Origin: Candidatus Melainabacteria bacterium
Lineage (GTDB): Bacteria; Cyanobacteriota; Vampirovibrionia; Obscuribacterales; Obscuribacteraceae
DNA: 64,000 nucleotides
NCBI GenBank assembly: GCA_016699165.1
Contig: CP064963.1
Span: 2,108,001 to 2,172,000, forward strand
Direction: 5' to 3'
Shown here piece by piece: positions 1 through 8,699 of this stretch. The stretch's first letter is position 1, and each line of letters begins with the position of its first letter. The position numbers were made by a program, and so were the translations under genes. Below the pieces are notes generated by a model. It was not told the origin of the DNA and ran no database searches. It saw only the letters and a list, made by a program, of their open reading frames with translations.

Positions 1-32
1 AAGCCGGCAAAGTTTCCCGCGCTGTTTAAAGT

Positions 33-914
33 TTAGATAGAACCGCCGCCCGCCAGGTCGAGCAATCTGTCTTTTCCGATGTGATAGTACTCGTTGCAGT
101 AATGGCAGCGCCCTTCGGCTTGACCATCTTCTTCTGCCATTGATAAAATTTCAGACCGAGGAAAAATCTTCAAAGCCTCTGTAAAACGCTCTGGCGAGCA
201 TTTGCAGGCGAAGCACACTGGTTTCTCTTCTGTGAGCATGAGCACGTCAGAGCCTGACAAAATGCGCTTTAGAATTCCCTCAAGCCCCATGCCCCGACGC
301 ATGAGAAACGTAAAACTGCCAAAAGTGGTGATGTTGTTTTCGATCTGACAAATTGTTTCTTCGTCGTGGTCTGGTAAGAGTCGAACAATTAAACCGCCTG
401 CCGCCTCCACTCCGTTTTTGGAGAGGTGGGCACCGACCACTACGATTGATCCTGCCTGGTCTGAGTAGACTAAATAGCGATTGACGTCCTCACCTACTTC
501 TCCTGAAAGAAGTTCGACTGTCGACACGTAGCAGCGTCCTGTACCGTTATCGAGCGTCACTTGAAGAGTGCCTTTTGACCCGATAGCGCCCCCAACATCA
601 AAATTCCCCAGGGAGTTAAGCGGTAACTCGACCTGGGGATTTTCTACATAGCCTCTAACTGTGCCTTTTGGGGATGCATCGACAAATACTTCTCCCAGGG
701 GACCGTTGCCACTGAACCTGAGCGCAACCTGTCCCTCTCGGCAAAGCATCGGGGCAAGCAGTACGCCAGCTGTCAGCGCCCTACCCAGAGCCGCTGTGGC
801 TGTGAAACTAAGTCCATGTCTTTTTCTTGCTTCTTCGACCAGATTGGTTGTGGTCGCAATCACGACGAGGATCTTCCCGTCGGAAGTCATTGCCTTGAGA
901 ATTTCATCTTTCAT
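33..914 (-). CDS. hslO: Hsp33 redox-regulated chaperone
   Basis: This is a cytosolic holdase chaperone activated by oxidative unfolding of a zinc-binding C-terminal switch. The C-terminus shows the diagnostic cysteine pattern, CKC followed by exactly 30 residues and then CHYC, about 20 residues before the end. The N-terminal body reads as a full-length Hsp33 of the usual length (293 residues from this start). I chose the ATG at 914, which has GAGG about 8 bases upstream. An in-frame TTG at 929, preceded by GAAGAAGG, would add five residues and cannot be excluded. It is the last gene of a minus-strand run with prmC and prfA, about 70 bases downstream of prmC. All four zinc cysteines are present, so the redox switch should work. 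Confidence 0.95.
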   Translation of the reverse strand: MKDEILKAMTSDGKILVVIATTTNLVEEARKRHGLSFTATAALGRALTAGVLLAPMLCREGQVALRFSGNGPLGEVFVDASPKGTVRGYVENPQVELPLNSLGNFDVGGAIGSKGTLQVTLDNGTGRCYVSTVELLSGEVGEDVNRYLVYSDQAGSIVVVGAHLSKNGVEAAGGLIVRLLPDHDEETICQIENNITTFGSFTFLMRRGMGLEGILKRILSGSDVLMLTEEKPVCFACKCSPERFTEALKIFPRSEILSMAEEDGQAEGRCHYCNEYYHIGKDRLLDLAGGGSI

Positions 915-983
915 GTAGATGCCTCGCAATAAGCCTTCTTCAATTATTTTAACAGTTGCTAAGATTTTGACAACAGCCCGAGG

Positions 984-1865
984 CTAGCTTTTAATCTGAC
1001 TTGCAGCTGATCTGGCACAAAACACTCGAGGCAATCCGTTTAGATCCTTTTCGATATAACCTTCAACCCATCCGCATTGAGCAAATACGTCCGGAACGCT
1101 ATTCGATTGATAGTCGCCGATTTCAAGCGCTACAAAGCTGGTAATATCCGCGCCTCGAGTAGCTATTTCCTCATAGAAGGACAGCCCTTCTTCGCCACCA
1201 CCAAAGAGTGCTTCGTGCGGTTCGAACTTGATTATTTCTGGTGCCAACTCAGATTTATGAGTCATTGGAATATAAGGCGGGTTAGAAATTATCAGGTCGT
1301 AACTGCCCTTACCTTGCAAGTCCCACCAGGTCGAACTGCGATGTAGGTCGAGTCTATCTTGAACATTTAATAGCACAGCGTTTTTCAAAGCACACTCTAG
1401 AGCACGGTCTGAAATATCTGTAGCAGTACCTTTAAGCTCGGGAAAACGATTGAGCAAGCTTGTACTAATGGCACCAGTGCCAATACCAATCTCAAGAATA
1501 GAGCCAGCCTCTAAATTGTTTTTGACGATGATATCAATCGCCTCTACCACTAGCATTTCGGTATCAACACGTGGAATAAAAACGCCTGGCAAAACGAATA
1601 ATTTGCTCCCCATAAAATGTGCGCTGCCCAAACAATATTGGATGGGTTCTCGTTTTTCGCGACGCAAAATTATGGCGATGATTTTTTCAGTCATGTCGTC
1701 GTCCACTTCAAAATCAAAAGTGTGCAACTGCTTCAACGCAATGCCGCATACATGCTCGATTATCAAAGCTGCTTCAATTTTCGCTTCGGATTTATCTATC
1801 CCAAATGAAACAAGGCGCTCGACAATTTCTCTATAAGCGCCGCTGGCGCTGACATTTTTAGACAC
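984..1865 (-). CDS. prmC: Release factor glutamine N5-methyltransferase
   Basis: It methylates the glutamine of the GGQ motif in peptide chain release factors, using S-adenosylmethionine. The 293-residue protein has the PrmC-specific PRxDTE segment at residues 98-103, the SAM-binding glycine-rich loop (EIGIGTG, 125-131) and the catalytic NPPY motif at 195-198 for binding the glutamine side chain. The start is GTG at 1865, overlapping the last base of the prfA stop codon (TAGTG), which indicates translational coupling with its own substrate gene. The prfA-prmC order is a common bacterial arrangement. The length and motifs are complete. Confidence 0.95.
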   Translation of the reverse strand: MSKNVSASGAYREIVERLVSFGIDKSEAKIEAALIIEHVCGIALKQLHTFDFEVDDDMTEKIIAIILRREKREPIQYCLGSAHFMGSKLFVLPGVFIPRVDTEMLVVEAIDIIVKNNLEAGSILEIGIGTGAISTSLLNRFPELKGTATDISDRALECALKNAVLLNVQDRLDLHRSSTWWDLQGKGSYDLIISNPPYIPMTHKSELAPEIIKFEPHEALFGGGEEGLSFYEEIATRGADITSFVALEIGDYQSNSVPDVFAQCGWVEGYIEKDLNGLPRVFCARSAASQIKS

Positions 1866-2950
1866 TAGTTGTTGAATTCAAAAGATTCTTTCAAACGTCT
1901 TTGTTGTTCGTCGAGAATATTTGCTTCAATGACTTTTTCCAAGTCGCCTTCCAGAATCTGCTGCAAGGAGAAGTTTTCGTTCAAGCGATGATCTGTGACG
2001 CGATTATCTTTGTAGTTATAGGTGCGAATTTTTTCTGAGCGATCGCCTGTTCCCACCTGCGATTTGCGCTGGTCGTAAATTGCTTTTTGTTGTTCTTCCA
2101 ACTGAATTTTATAAAGCTTGTTGCGCAAAATCTGTTTGGCGCGCTCTTTGTTCTGAAGCTGACTGCGCTCTTCTGAGCAAGCAACTTGAATGCCAGATGG
2201 CTTGTGCACAATGCGCACAGCCGTTTCGACTTTGTTTACGTTTTGACCACCAGCACCACCAGAGCGCATGGTCGAAATTTCGAGATCAACATCCAACAAT
2301 TCCACTTCAACTTCTTCAGCCTCGGGCATCACAGCCACTGTAGCAGTGGAGGTGTGGACACGCCCTTGCGCTTCTGTCTGCGGAACACGCTGGACCCGGT
2401 GCACACCAGATTCGAATTTAAATTGACGATAAGCACCATCAGCTTTGACGCTGAAAATAACTTCTTTGTAACCGCCAAGTTCGGCTTCGTGGAAACTTTC
2501 CACTTCATACTTCCAGCCAAGCTTATCGGCATAACGCGAATACATGCGCAGTAAATCGCCTGCAAAAATGGAAGCTTCATCGCCACCTGCACCGGCTCTA
2601 ATTTCAACCATGATGCTTTTATCGTCGTTTGGATCGACTGGCAAGAGCAAGAGTTTGAGCAGTTCTACAAGCTCCAAATCTTTTTTGCGTAGCTCTTCAA
2701 TCTGGTGTTCAATTTCCAAACGCTCGTCTTTATCTTGAGTCTCACGAAGCATTGCCTGCCACTCATCCAGATCTTTTAAGAGCTGTCTGTAGTCGTCATA
2801 CGCTTTTATGGTCGGCTCCAACTGTCGTCTTGTACGAGCCAGAACTTTTAACTTGTTCTGGTCCGAAACGATATTGGGGTCTGCCAACTGTGAATCGATC
2901 TCCTTAAAGGTAGCTTCGATTTCATCCAGTTTTACGATTAGGTGATCCAT
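1865..2950 (-). CDS. prfA: Peptide chain release factor 1
   Basis: Release factor 1 recognises UAA and UAG stop codons and triggers hydrolysis of peptidyl-tRNA. From the ATG at 2950 the protein is 361 residues, the standard RF1 length. The tripeptide anticodon PxT appears as PQT (190-192), marking RF1 rather than RF2, and the catalytic GGQ lies at 234-236. The reading frame stays open for 40 more codons upstream, but that extension runs through the tRNA-Ser gene and is not plausible protein. The start lies 33 bases after the tRNA, so the two are probably co-transcribed. The downstream prmC overlaps by one base. Confidence 0.96.
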   Translation of the reverse strand: MDHLIVKLDEIEATFKEIDSQLADPNIVSDQNKLKVLARTRRQLEPTIKAYDDYRQLLKDLDEWQAMLRETQDKDERLEIEHQIEELRKKDLELVELLKLLLLPVDPNDDKSIMVEIRAGAGGDEASIFAGDLLRMYSRYADKLGWKYEVESFHEAELGGYKEVIFSVKADGAYRQFKFESGVHRVQRVPQTEAQGRVHTSTATVAVMPEAEEVEVELLDVDLEISTMRSGGAGGQNVNKVETAVRIVHKPSGIQVACSEERSQLQNKERAKQILRNKLYKIQLEEQQKAIYDQRKSQVGTGDRSEKIRTYNYKDNRVTDHRLNENFSLQQILEGDLEKVIEANILDEQQRRLKESFEFNN

Positions 2951-2983
2951 AACAGGCGCCGCTTTTGTTTTGCAAATAAAAAT

Positions 2984-3068
2984 CGGAGAGGGAGGGATTC
3001 GAACCCTCGCTGCCTTTCGACAGACAGTCTTTCCAGGACTGCACGATAGACCACTCTGACACCTCTCC
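2984..3068 (-). tRNA. tRNA-Ser (GGA anticodon)
   Basis: On the minus strand a complete cloverleaf is visible. The acceptor arm GGAGAGG pairs with CCTCTCC, followed by discriminator G. The anticodon stem CAGTC/GACTG encloses the loop CTGGAAA, giving anticodon GGA (reads UCC and UCU). A long class II variable arm follows, then a T-arm with GGTTCGAATCC. The long variable arm and the anticodon agree on serine. The 3' CCA is not encoded. It sits between a strong promoter and prfA. Confidence 0.96.
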
Positions 3069-3082
3069 AAGTGTCAAATGGA

Positions 3083-3110
3083 ATTATATCAGTCCCGGAC
3101 TTACTCTGAA
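3083..3110 (-). promoter_or_regulatory. Extended -10 promoter of tRNA-Ser and prfA
   Basis: Reading the minus strand there is TTCAGA, a 16-base spacer, then TGATATAAT, which is a perfect extended -10 element (TGnTATAAT). Predicted transcription starts about 8 bases before the tRNA 5' end, so it should drive the tRNA and, by read-through, prfA, prmC and perhaps hslO. Confidence 0.75.
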
Positions 3111-3130
3111 CTTATTGGAAGCTACGCTTC

Positions 3131-3937
3131 CTACACCACTTGCGGAGTGCGGGCTACACGCTTGGCTCCAGCTTCGATAATGGCCACAAAATCAGGAGCT
3201 TTTAAGCTAGCGCCGCCCACCAAGCTGCCATCGATGTTTGGCTTGGCAAGTTGCTCCTCGCAATTGGCAGGGGTCACGCTGCCGCCGTAGAGCACGGGCA
3301 CTTTGTCTCCGGGCTTGCCAGAAGTCTTGTAATATTCGTTTATGGTGGTTCTGATAAGACCGCAAACACGATTGGCTTCTTCTGAGTCGCATGACTTGCC
3401 TGTGCCGATTGCCCAGACTGGTTCATAAGCAATAATTAACGACTCAAGCTCCTGCTCAGCGATGTCTTGCAAAGCGCCTGCGACTTGCTTGGCTACCACT
3501 TTGTCGGTCAGGTTTCCTTCGCGCTCATCGAGCGATTCGCCCACGCATACAATAGGAACTAATTTGTGCTTGAGCGCTGCCTTCAATTTTTGATTGACCG
3601 TAAGGTCGGTCTCACCGAAAAATTGACGACGCTCAGAGTGACCGATCAAAATATATTGAACGCCCAAATCAAGCAGCATAGGGGCGGAAATTTCGCCTGT
3701 AAATGCGCCATTGTCACGGTAATCCATATTTTGAGCACCAACGGCCAATTTTTTATTGCCAGTAAGGGTCGTGGTTACGGCTGGCAAAGAAGTAAAGGTG
3801 GGACACAAAACGATTTGCGGAAGATCTTTCTGTGAAAGCTTATCTACTGCAGCACTCAGCTCCCTAGCCAACTCGCGAGCTTCGCCAGCTGTCTTGTTCA
3901 TTTTCCAGTTTCCTGCAATTATCGTTTTTCGGCTCAT
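3131..3937 (-). CDS. tpiA: Triosephosphate isomerase
   Basis: It interconverts dihydroxyacetone phosphate and glyceraldehyde 3-phosphate in glycolysis and gluconeogenesis. The catalytic residues are visible: Lys12 in AGNWKMN, His100 in IGHSERR and Glu172 in YEPVWAIGTG. A GGSV phosphate-binding loop lies near the C-terminus. At 268 residues it is slightly longer than the usual 250, with a short basic C-terminal tail. The ATG at 3937 has AGGA 8 bases upstream. A 6-base-pair stem (3117-3131) overlaps its stop codon and may help termination. It is transcribed toward the tRNA-Ser/prfA promoter but is probably a separate unit. Confidence 0.97.
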   Translation of the reverse strand: MSRKTIIAGNWKMNKTAGEARELARELSAAVDKLSQKDLPQIVLCPTFTSLPAVTTTLTGNKKLAVGAQNMDYRDNGAFTGEISAPMLLDLGVQYILIGHSERRQFFGETDLTVNQKLKAALKHKLVPIVCVGESLDEREGNLTDKVVAKQVAGALQDIAEQELESLIIAYEPVWAIGTGKSCDSEEANRVCGLIRTTINEYYKTSGKPGDKVPVLYGGSVTPANCEEQLAKPNIDGSLVGGASLKAPDFVAIIEAGAKRVARTPQVV

Positions 3938-4024
3938 GACTTTATCCTGTTAAATTGTTGGATGCACGCATTACTTATACACTGCGCAAATTCTAGAACG
4001 AAAAGATAGTAAATTAGTTGTTCA

Positions 4025-5332
4025 ATGACTGAAAGTTTTCAATCGCGAATAGAAAAAGCAGGCGCTTTGCTCGATGACGGCAAGTTCGACCTGTGTCTTT
4101 CGACGATGAAAAGTATCTGGCTCAACGCTCCAGAGAATGACGAAATCATTAGTTTGTTTTCACGCTACGCCAGAGCACTCAATCAAAACGACTTAGCCGT
4201 GGCACTTGAGCGACTAGCGGACAAAGTCAAAAGCTCAAACGGGATAGATGAAAGTCCGCAAGAAGTTTTCGAAGCGGCTTACCATCTCGTAGGCGAGCGT
4301 TATTTCGATATTGGGCGCAATTTGTTACAGAAATGTCTGGATAAATTCCCAGCCAATAATACAGTTCGCTACGAACTTGCTTTCGCTCAAATGTCGCTTG
4401 GTCAGTTTAAAGAGGCGATTTTAAATTTCGAACAAGTAGTAAAACTAGAAGAAGATTTCGATACTGTTTTAAATTTGTCGGCTTGTTATGCCCTTACGCG
4501 CGACTTAAAAAATGTAGAAAATACAATTAGAAGATTGGAAAAGCTCGCTTCTGACCAGGAAGAAAAGAATGAAATAGCGCATCGTAAGATGGTTCTAAAA
4601 CGCTTACACTTTATGGCGAGCAAAAAAGAATTCAACAAGCAAGACTGGTTTTTCGTTTTGTATGGGACCATTTTGCTTGGCTACAAAGCACCTTCGCAAG
4701 CCAATACAAATGTTGGTCCTCAAGTCGATGCCTTTGATGTTCTGGTTCCAAACCACAATATAAAAGCAATTGCAGGAACCCTTGCCGTGCTCAAAGGCGT
4801 TCTGCGCGGACTAGAAATTGAACCCGAAGCAATTGAGTATTACAACACTTACGCAAAGCCACTTGCTCAGACGGAAGCGCGACTGTTTGATTTGACTGTG
4901 GAAAATTACACTGGTCCTGACCGTCCAGATTACGCGTTGATGCTCATGAATAGTGCCGACGAAATTGTGGGACCGCATCAAGCATTTTTGGAAAACTGCG
5001 ACAATCGCGCCACCTTTGCTTATGCTCTGAACCTTGATGTGCCGCTGCCAGTGACACCAGATATCGTTGGGCATTTAGGACAAATAAGACTACCGTGGGA
5101 CAACGACATCAAAATGTCCGATGACCCCGAACACTCAAATAAAATTTTGGCAGAAGCAATGCCCAAAATCTTAGAAATTGCATCGCACATGGAAAACGAC
5201 GCCGAAGTAATTGGCACCATTACTGATACCGTGCTTTATTACAATCCAAAGCTTGAAATGTTAGCCGTCCAGAACAGTCAGAAAATTCCACGCCGCCCAG
5301 AATTCACGGCTGAGATACATGATTTTAAGTAA
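4025..5332 (+). CDS. TPR-repeat protein of unknown function
   Basis: A 435-residue soluble protein without a signal peptide. The first half is built of helical TPR-like repeats (for example ERYFDIGRNLLQKCLDKFP and SLGQFKEAILNFEQVVKLE, roughly residues 85-155). The second half is not recognised and holds a mixed region with several conserved-looking acidic and proline residues. It may be a separate effector domain fed by the TPR scaffold. There is no clear Shine-Dalgarno sequence before the ATG. Its 3' end overlaps the start of the cobS-type gene by 14 bases, so the two are likely translationally coupled. The second half may give it a role linked to cobamide assembly, but that is only inference from the overlap. 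Confidence 0.75.
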   Translation: MTESFQSRIEKAGALLDDGKFDLCLSTMKSIWLNAPENDEIISLFSRYARALNQNDLAVALERLADKVKSSNGIDESPQEVFEAAYHLVGERYFDIGRNLLQKCLDKFPANNTVRYELAFAQMSLGQFKEAILNFEQVVKLEEDFDTVLNLSACYALTRDLKNVENTIRRLEKLASDQEEKNEIAHRKMVLKRLHFMASKKEFNKQDWFFVLYGTILLGYKAPSQANTNVGPQVDAFDVLVPNHNIKAIAGTLAVLKGVLRGLEIEPEAIEYYNTYAKPLAQTEARLFDLTVENYTGPDRPDYALMLMNSADEIVGPHQAFLENCDNRATFAYALNLDVPLPVTPDIVGHLGQIRLPWDNDIKMSDDPEHSNKILAEAMPKILEIASHMENDAEVIGTITDTVLYYNPKLEMLAVQNSQKIPRRPEFTAEIHDFK

Positions 5333-6083
5333 GTTTCTCGCCACGCTAGGTTATGTAACTTCTCTGCCTGTAGGCAAGCACGCAAGCTCAGAAGATTTGA
5401 TTTCGGGATTGGGCAAATATTTGCCCATTGCCGGTATCGTAATTGGTGCTTTAGTTACTGCCATTTATGTCCCTCTTGTTTTAATTCAAGCAAACGATTT
5501 TGTGGGCGCGGCCATTCTTACAACAATCTTGATACTTTTGAGCGGCGGTTTGCACTTAGACGGACTAATGGACACTGCCGACGGAATATGCTCGCACAAA
5601 GAGCGCGACATTATGCTTGAAATAATGAAAGATTCTAGAGTGGGCAACTTCGGTGCCATCACCGGCATCTTAACTATTTTATTAAAAACTTGTGCAATTG
5701 CTGCTTTGTTTTCTTTACCTGTCAAAGCGATGGCGGCACTGATTCTGATTCCTTGTTGGGCACGATGGACAGAGCTTTATGCAATAGCAAATTTTTCATA
5801 TGCTCGCGAATTTGGCAGCGGAAAAATCTGGCACGAAACCACAAAAAAATCCGATCTTTTAATTGGCGCTCTGATACCACTTACAGTGACTGTACTCTTA
5901 ACTACTTACGATGCTTTTTATGTCGCTGCGCTAATTCCAGCGACAATTATTCCTGGCGTCATTGCCGCTCACTGGCTTAATTCTAAATTGCAAGGACAAA
6001 CTGGCGATACGTATGGAGCAGTGGTCGAAGTATCTGAGACGCTGGGATTGGTTTGCGCGAGTTTTGTGGCTGTGTATTGGTGA
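5319..6083 (+). CDS. cobS: Adenosylcobinamide-GDP ribazoletransferase
   Basis: Cobalamin synthase joins alpha-ribazole (phosphate) to adenosylcobinamide-GDP, the final nucleotide-loop step of cobamide synthesis, in the inner membrane. The 254-residue protein is very hydrophobic with several membrane segments and has the family signature HLDGLMDTADG around residues 79-89, with metal-binding Asp81, Asp85 and Asp88. The length matches the family (about 250). It starts within the end of the upstream TPR gene. No cobU, cobT, cobC or corrin-ring genes lie in the window, so here it is a lone pathway gene, possibly for salvage. The gene product is convergent with a TPR gene 9 bases beyond. Confidence 0.92.
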   Translation: MILSKFLATLGYVTSLPVGKHASSEDLISGLGKYLPIAGIVIGALVTAIYVPLVLIQANDFVGAAILTTILILLSGGLHLDGLMDTADGICSHKERDIMLEIMKDSRVGNFGAITGILTILLKTCAIAALFSLPVKAMAALILIPCWARWTELYAIANFSYAREFGSGKIWHETTKKSDLLIGALIPLTVTVLLTTYDAFYVAALIPATIIPGVIAAHWLNSKLQGQTGDTYGAVVEVSETLGLVCASFVAVYW

Positions 6084-6092
6084 GTTTAAAAC

Positions 6093-7352
6093 TTAAGGCA
6101 ACGATTTTCGATCTAAAAACGCTTTAGCAATGTAAGTTTCGTCTTCTGAAATGCTGCCGTTAGATGCCACCCAGCTCAAATAAGTACGGGCTTCTTTTAT
6201 TTTTTTCAAACGCAAAAGCTCTATCCCCATCATTGTTTTGGCTATTAATTGATCATCTTTGGTTGATGCCACCGCAAGAACTTTGTCCTCTTTCGCAGAA
6301 CCATCCATGTAAGCTACAAGTGCAGAAAATTTAGTCTTCTGCATAACGGCTTTTGCAAGAGCAGTTTCTGCTTGTGCTTCTTTCGTTTTTCCAACTAGCT
6401 TGAAATTAAAAGCCGAAAGCAAATGAGATCTGACTCTTCTGTCGGGCGTCTTTTGCAAAATAGCCGCATCTTTATAGATCGGAGCAGCTTTTGTAAAATC
6501 TCCTTGGATAAAATAAACCAGAGCTTTATTCTGCACCGGATAAGCATGCTTGGGATTTATTCTACTTGCAGTTTCGCTATCCTCAATCGAACCTTTGTAA
6601 TCCTTGAGGATCATTTTTTCCCAGCCACGATTCACATACGCTGTGTCAAATTTAGGGTCGATCTTGATCACTCTCGTATAATCCTCTATTGCTTTCTGAT
6701 TCTGTCCCATGCCACTGTGAGCCCGTGCGCGGAAATCATATACATCTAGCGATTTGGGGGATTTTTCAACAAGTTGTTCGGCAAGCAGCAATGCGTCCTT
6801 AAATCTTTTAGACTGTAAATTCCAAATCAAGAGCGATCTCTGTAGACCATCTTGCGGAGGATCTAGTGTGGAAGCTTTATCAATATCCTTTTTCGCCAGA
6901 TCGAATTTGTCGGACACACTGTAAACATCAGCGCGCGCAAGAAACAATCTGGCATCGAGTGGATCCTTTTTTATGAGCGCATTAAAATCTTCGATAGCGC
7001 CCGTGTAGTCTTCCAGCGCAGTTTTAGCTTTGGCTCTCAATCTAAGCGCATCGGTCAAATTCGGTTTCAAATTAAGCGCTGTATTGCAATCATCTAGAGC
7101 GCCCTTGCTGTCTCCCATTACGCCTCGCATATTGGCTCTCCTGGCGTAAGCTCCAGCGTTTTCAGAATATGCTTCGATACACTTATCCATGTCCTTTAGC
7201 GCTTGTTCTCTCTTTTTCATTTGCCAGTTAAACTCGGCACTGGCCAAATATCTCAAGTGAGCGAAATTATCGTCTGCGCGAACCGGTTGATTTACCGTCA
7301 AAGCAAACAAACATGCGCTTGCTAGAACTGCTTTGAGACTTTTGGATAACAT
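6093..7352 (-). CDS. Secreted TPR-repeat protein
   Basis: A 419-residue protein with an N-terminal signal peptide (hydrophobic stretch around residues 8-20, cleavage likely after VRA at 27). The mature part carries six or more TPR units of the 34-residue type, with typical A-Y-x-x-R-A and N-P-K-x-x-x-A-Y elements (for example around residues 60-95, 100-130, 205-270). It probably acts as a periplasmic or surface protein-interaction scaffold. Its function is not recognised. The start ATG at 7352 is preceded by a GGAGAG-like sequence. It is divergent from the CULT-domain gene, with 74 bases between start codons. Confidence 0.85.
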   Translation of the reverse strand: MLSKSLKAVLASACLFALTVNQPVRADDNFAHLRYLASAEFNWQMKKREQALKDMDKCIEAYSENAGAYARRANMRGVMGDSKGALDDCNTALNLKPNLTDALRLRAKAKTALEDYTGAIEDFNALIKKDPLDARLFLARADVYSVSDKFDLAKKDIDKASTLDPPQDGLQRSLLIWNLQSKRFKDALLLAEQLVEKSPKSLDVYDFRARAHSGMGQNQKAIEDYTRVIKIDPKFDTAYVNRGWEKMILKDYKGSIEDSETASRINPKHAYPVQNKALVYFIQGDFTKAAPIYKDAAILQKTPDRRVRSHLLSAFNFKLVGKTKEAQAETALAKAVMQKTKFSALVAYMDGSAKEDKVLAVASTKDDQLIAKTMMGIELLRLKKIKEARTYLSWVASNGSISEDETYIAKAFLDRKSLP

Positions 7353-7381
7353 ACTTCTCTCCGTCTAAGACTTCTCAATAA

Positions 7382-7390
7382 TGGCATAAT
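7382..7390 (+). promoter_or_regulatory. Extended -10 element (TGGCATAAT)
   Basis: TGGCATAAT lies 37 bases before the start of the CULT-domain gene. The same TGnCATAAT form recurs at 8654 and 42117, both just upstream of genes, so it may be a local promoter style. No good -35 element is visible, as expected for extended -10 promoters. Confidence 0.45.
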
Positions 7391-7426
7391 TTCCTTGGAA
7401 TCTAAAGTTTAAGGAAACTAAACGAG

Positions 7427-7768
7427 GTGAGCAAACAAACCGTCTCGGATATCGAAACCGAAACAGAGGAAGAAACGCAAAAAGCAGTTCGATGCAAAAC
7501 ATGCAACTTCGAAGTTACAGATGCATCTTTTGCAGTCGAGCCGCATGAACACACGTTTCGCAATCCGGCGGGTTATTCATTTCACCTAATTTGTTACAGC
7601 TCTGCACCTGGTGCGTCGGAAGCTGGTGAACCAACTAAAGAAGCGACGTGGTTTGCCGGTTACGCCTGGACATTTGCCATTTGCTCAAATTGTCATAATC
7701 ACTTGGGATGGTTTTATAGTGGCGATAAAAGCTTTGTCGGCCTAATTGCCACGCGGGTATTGCGTTAG
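7427..7768 (+). CDS. Cereblon-type CULT-domain protein
   Basis: A 113-residue single-domain protein. After an acidic N-terminus (about 20 residues) comes a CULT fold, the ligand-binding domain of eukaryotic cereblon. Zinc cysteines are C23/C26 (CKTC) and C86/C89 (CSNC). An aromatic cage is formed by W75, W81 and W95. The tryptophan spacings (6 and 14) and their distances to the second CxxC equal those of human cereblon W380, W386, W400 and C391/C394. Between them lie the family segments HEHTFRNPAG and HLGWFY. Bacterial stand-alone CULT proteins are known (Magnetospirillum MsCI4), with no settled function. The start is GTG at 7427 with AAGGA upstream. Its stop overlaps the end of the convergent TPR gene by four bases. 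The fold assignment is firm; the role is unknown. Confidence 0.9.
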   Translation: MSKQTVSDIETETEEETQKAVRCKTCNFEVTDASFAVEPHEHTFRNPAGYSFHLICYSSAPGASEAGEPTKEATWFAGYAWTFAICSNCHNHLGWFYSGDKSFVGLIATRVLR

Positions 7769-8589
7769 TGTAGATTCGTCGCAGGATAGCGCAGCTTCTC
7801 GTAATAAGTCGAATGCGGCAGAGTCGTATCAACCTCGCCGGTGTTCGTTATATCAATATTGTTTGCGTGGGCTTTCAATTTTTCTGCATCTTCCGTTTTT
7901 CCGGTCAAAGTTAAAAATTCAATATAGTCACGCAAGCATTTAGTTAGTCGGTGACATCGACCAAGTCGCTTGCAGAAAGTGGCTATCGCCTCTCTATAAG
8001 CAGCATCGGCTTCGGCATAAAGTTCCTGCATCTGCAAGACTTTTGCTTTCAAATAAATAAATTCCTCTACTGGACCCATAGTGGTCGGCTCCAGAAGCTT
8101 AATTCCTTTATCGATCATTTTGTGTGCGACATCATAATTTCCAAGATACGCTTCGATGATGGCGCAACAACGCATGCTTTCAATTGTTTCGGCGCTTGTT
8201 TGCAATCGGCTCTTCTCTTTTATGGAAAGCGACTTTTGACAAACTACATGAGCCGCCTCAAAATCGCCTGCGCTCAAATATAACTCGCCCATATGGTCAA
8301 GCACTGGCGTCAATTTAGAGTGGTCAGGATAATATTCGGCGCTCAAAAGTTCTAAGGCTTTTCGATAGTTCGCTGCCGCTTCGTCTTTGTCTTGCCTGCA
8401 AAAATAAGTATTGCCAAGCTCATCGTAGAGCATTGCTTCACGCTCAGAATCAATTTTGTGAGGACCGGCATAATTGGTCTTCAAATCTTCCAGCACTAGC
8501 TGCGCCAGTGCATAATCTCCGATTTCGCGACGGCATTGCCCATATTTGAGCATGCGGTCGAAATAATAATTGTCCTCAACTTGTTGCAT
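7765..8589 (-). CDS. Cytosolic TPR protein
   Basis: A 274-residue protein without a signal peptide, composed of 42-residue-like TPR units of the kinesin-light-chain type (for example LGNTYFCRQDKDEAAANYRKA around residue 75 and MGELYLSAGDFEAAHVVC around 115). It probably acts as an adaptor. The ATG at 8589 has a strong GAGGAGG 11 bases upstream. It converges on the CULT-domain gene with a four-base overlap. The function is not recognised. Confidence 0.8.
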   Translation of the reverse strand: MQQVEDNYYFDRMLKYGQCRREIGDYALAQLVLEDLKTNYAGPHKIDSEREAMLYDELGNTYFCRQDKDEAAANYRKALELLSAEYYPDHSKLTPVLDHMGELYLSAGDFEAAHVVCQKSLSIKEKSRLQTSAETIESMRCCAIIEAYLGNYDVAHKMIDKGIKLLEPTTMGPVEEFIYLKAKVLQMQELYAEADAAYREAIATFCKRLGRCHRLTKCLRDYIEFLTLTGKTEDAEKLKAHANNIDITNTGEVDTTLPHSTYYEKLRYPATNLH

Positions 8590-8653
8590 GATCGATCTAG
8601 CCTCCTCGATTAATCACAAGGGGGACGCAAAATGTTCAGTCTAGTTCCCAAAA

Positions 8654-8662
8654 TGCCATAAT
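8654..8662 (+). promoter_or_regulatory. Extended -10 element (TGCCATAAT)
   Basis: TGCCATAAT is placed 38 bases before the SGNH-hydrolase start codon. It matches the TGnCATAAT form seen upstream of the CULT gene and tRNA-Leu. Confidence 0.45.
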
Positions 8663-8699
8663 AAATACGCACGCCCCGAACTCTGGAGACAATAGCTAG

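Noticed and set aside
2951..3070. Open extension of the prfA frame upstream
   Set aside because: It is the translation of the tRNA-Ser gene and its spacer; the family start is the ATG at 2950.
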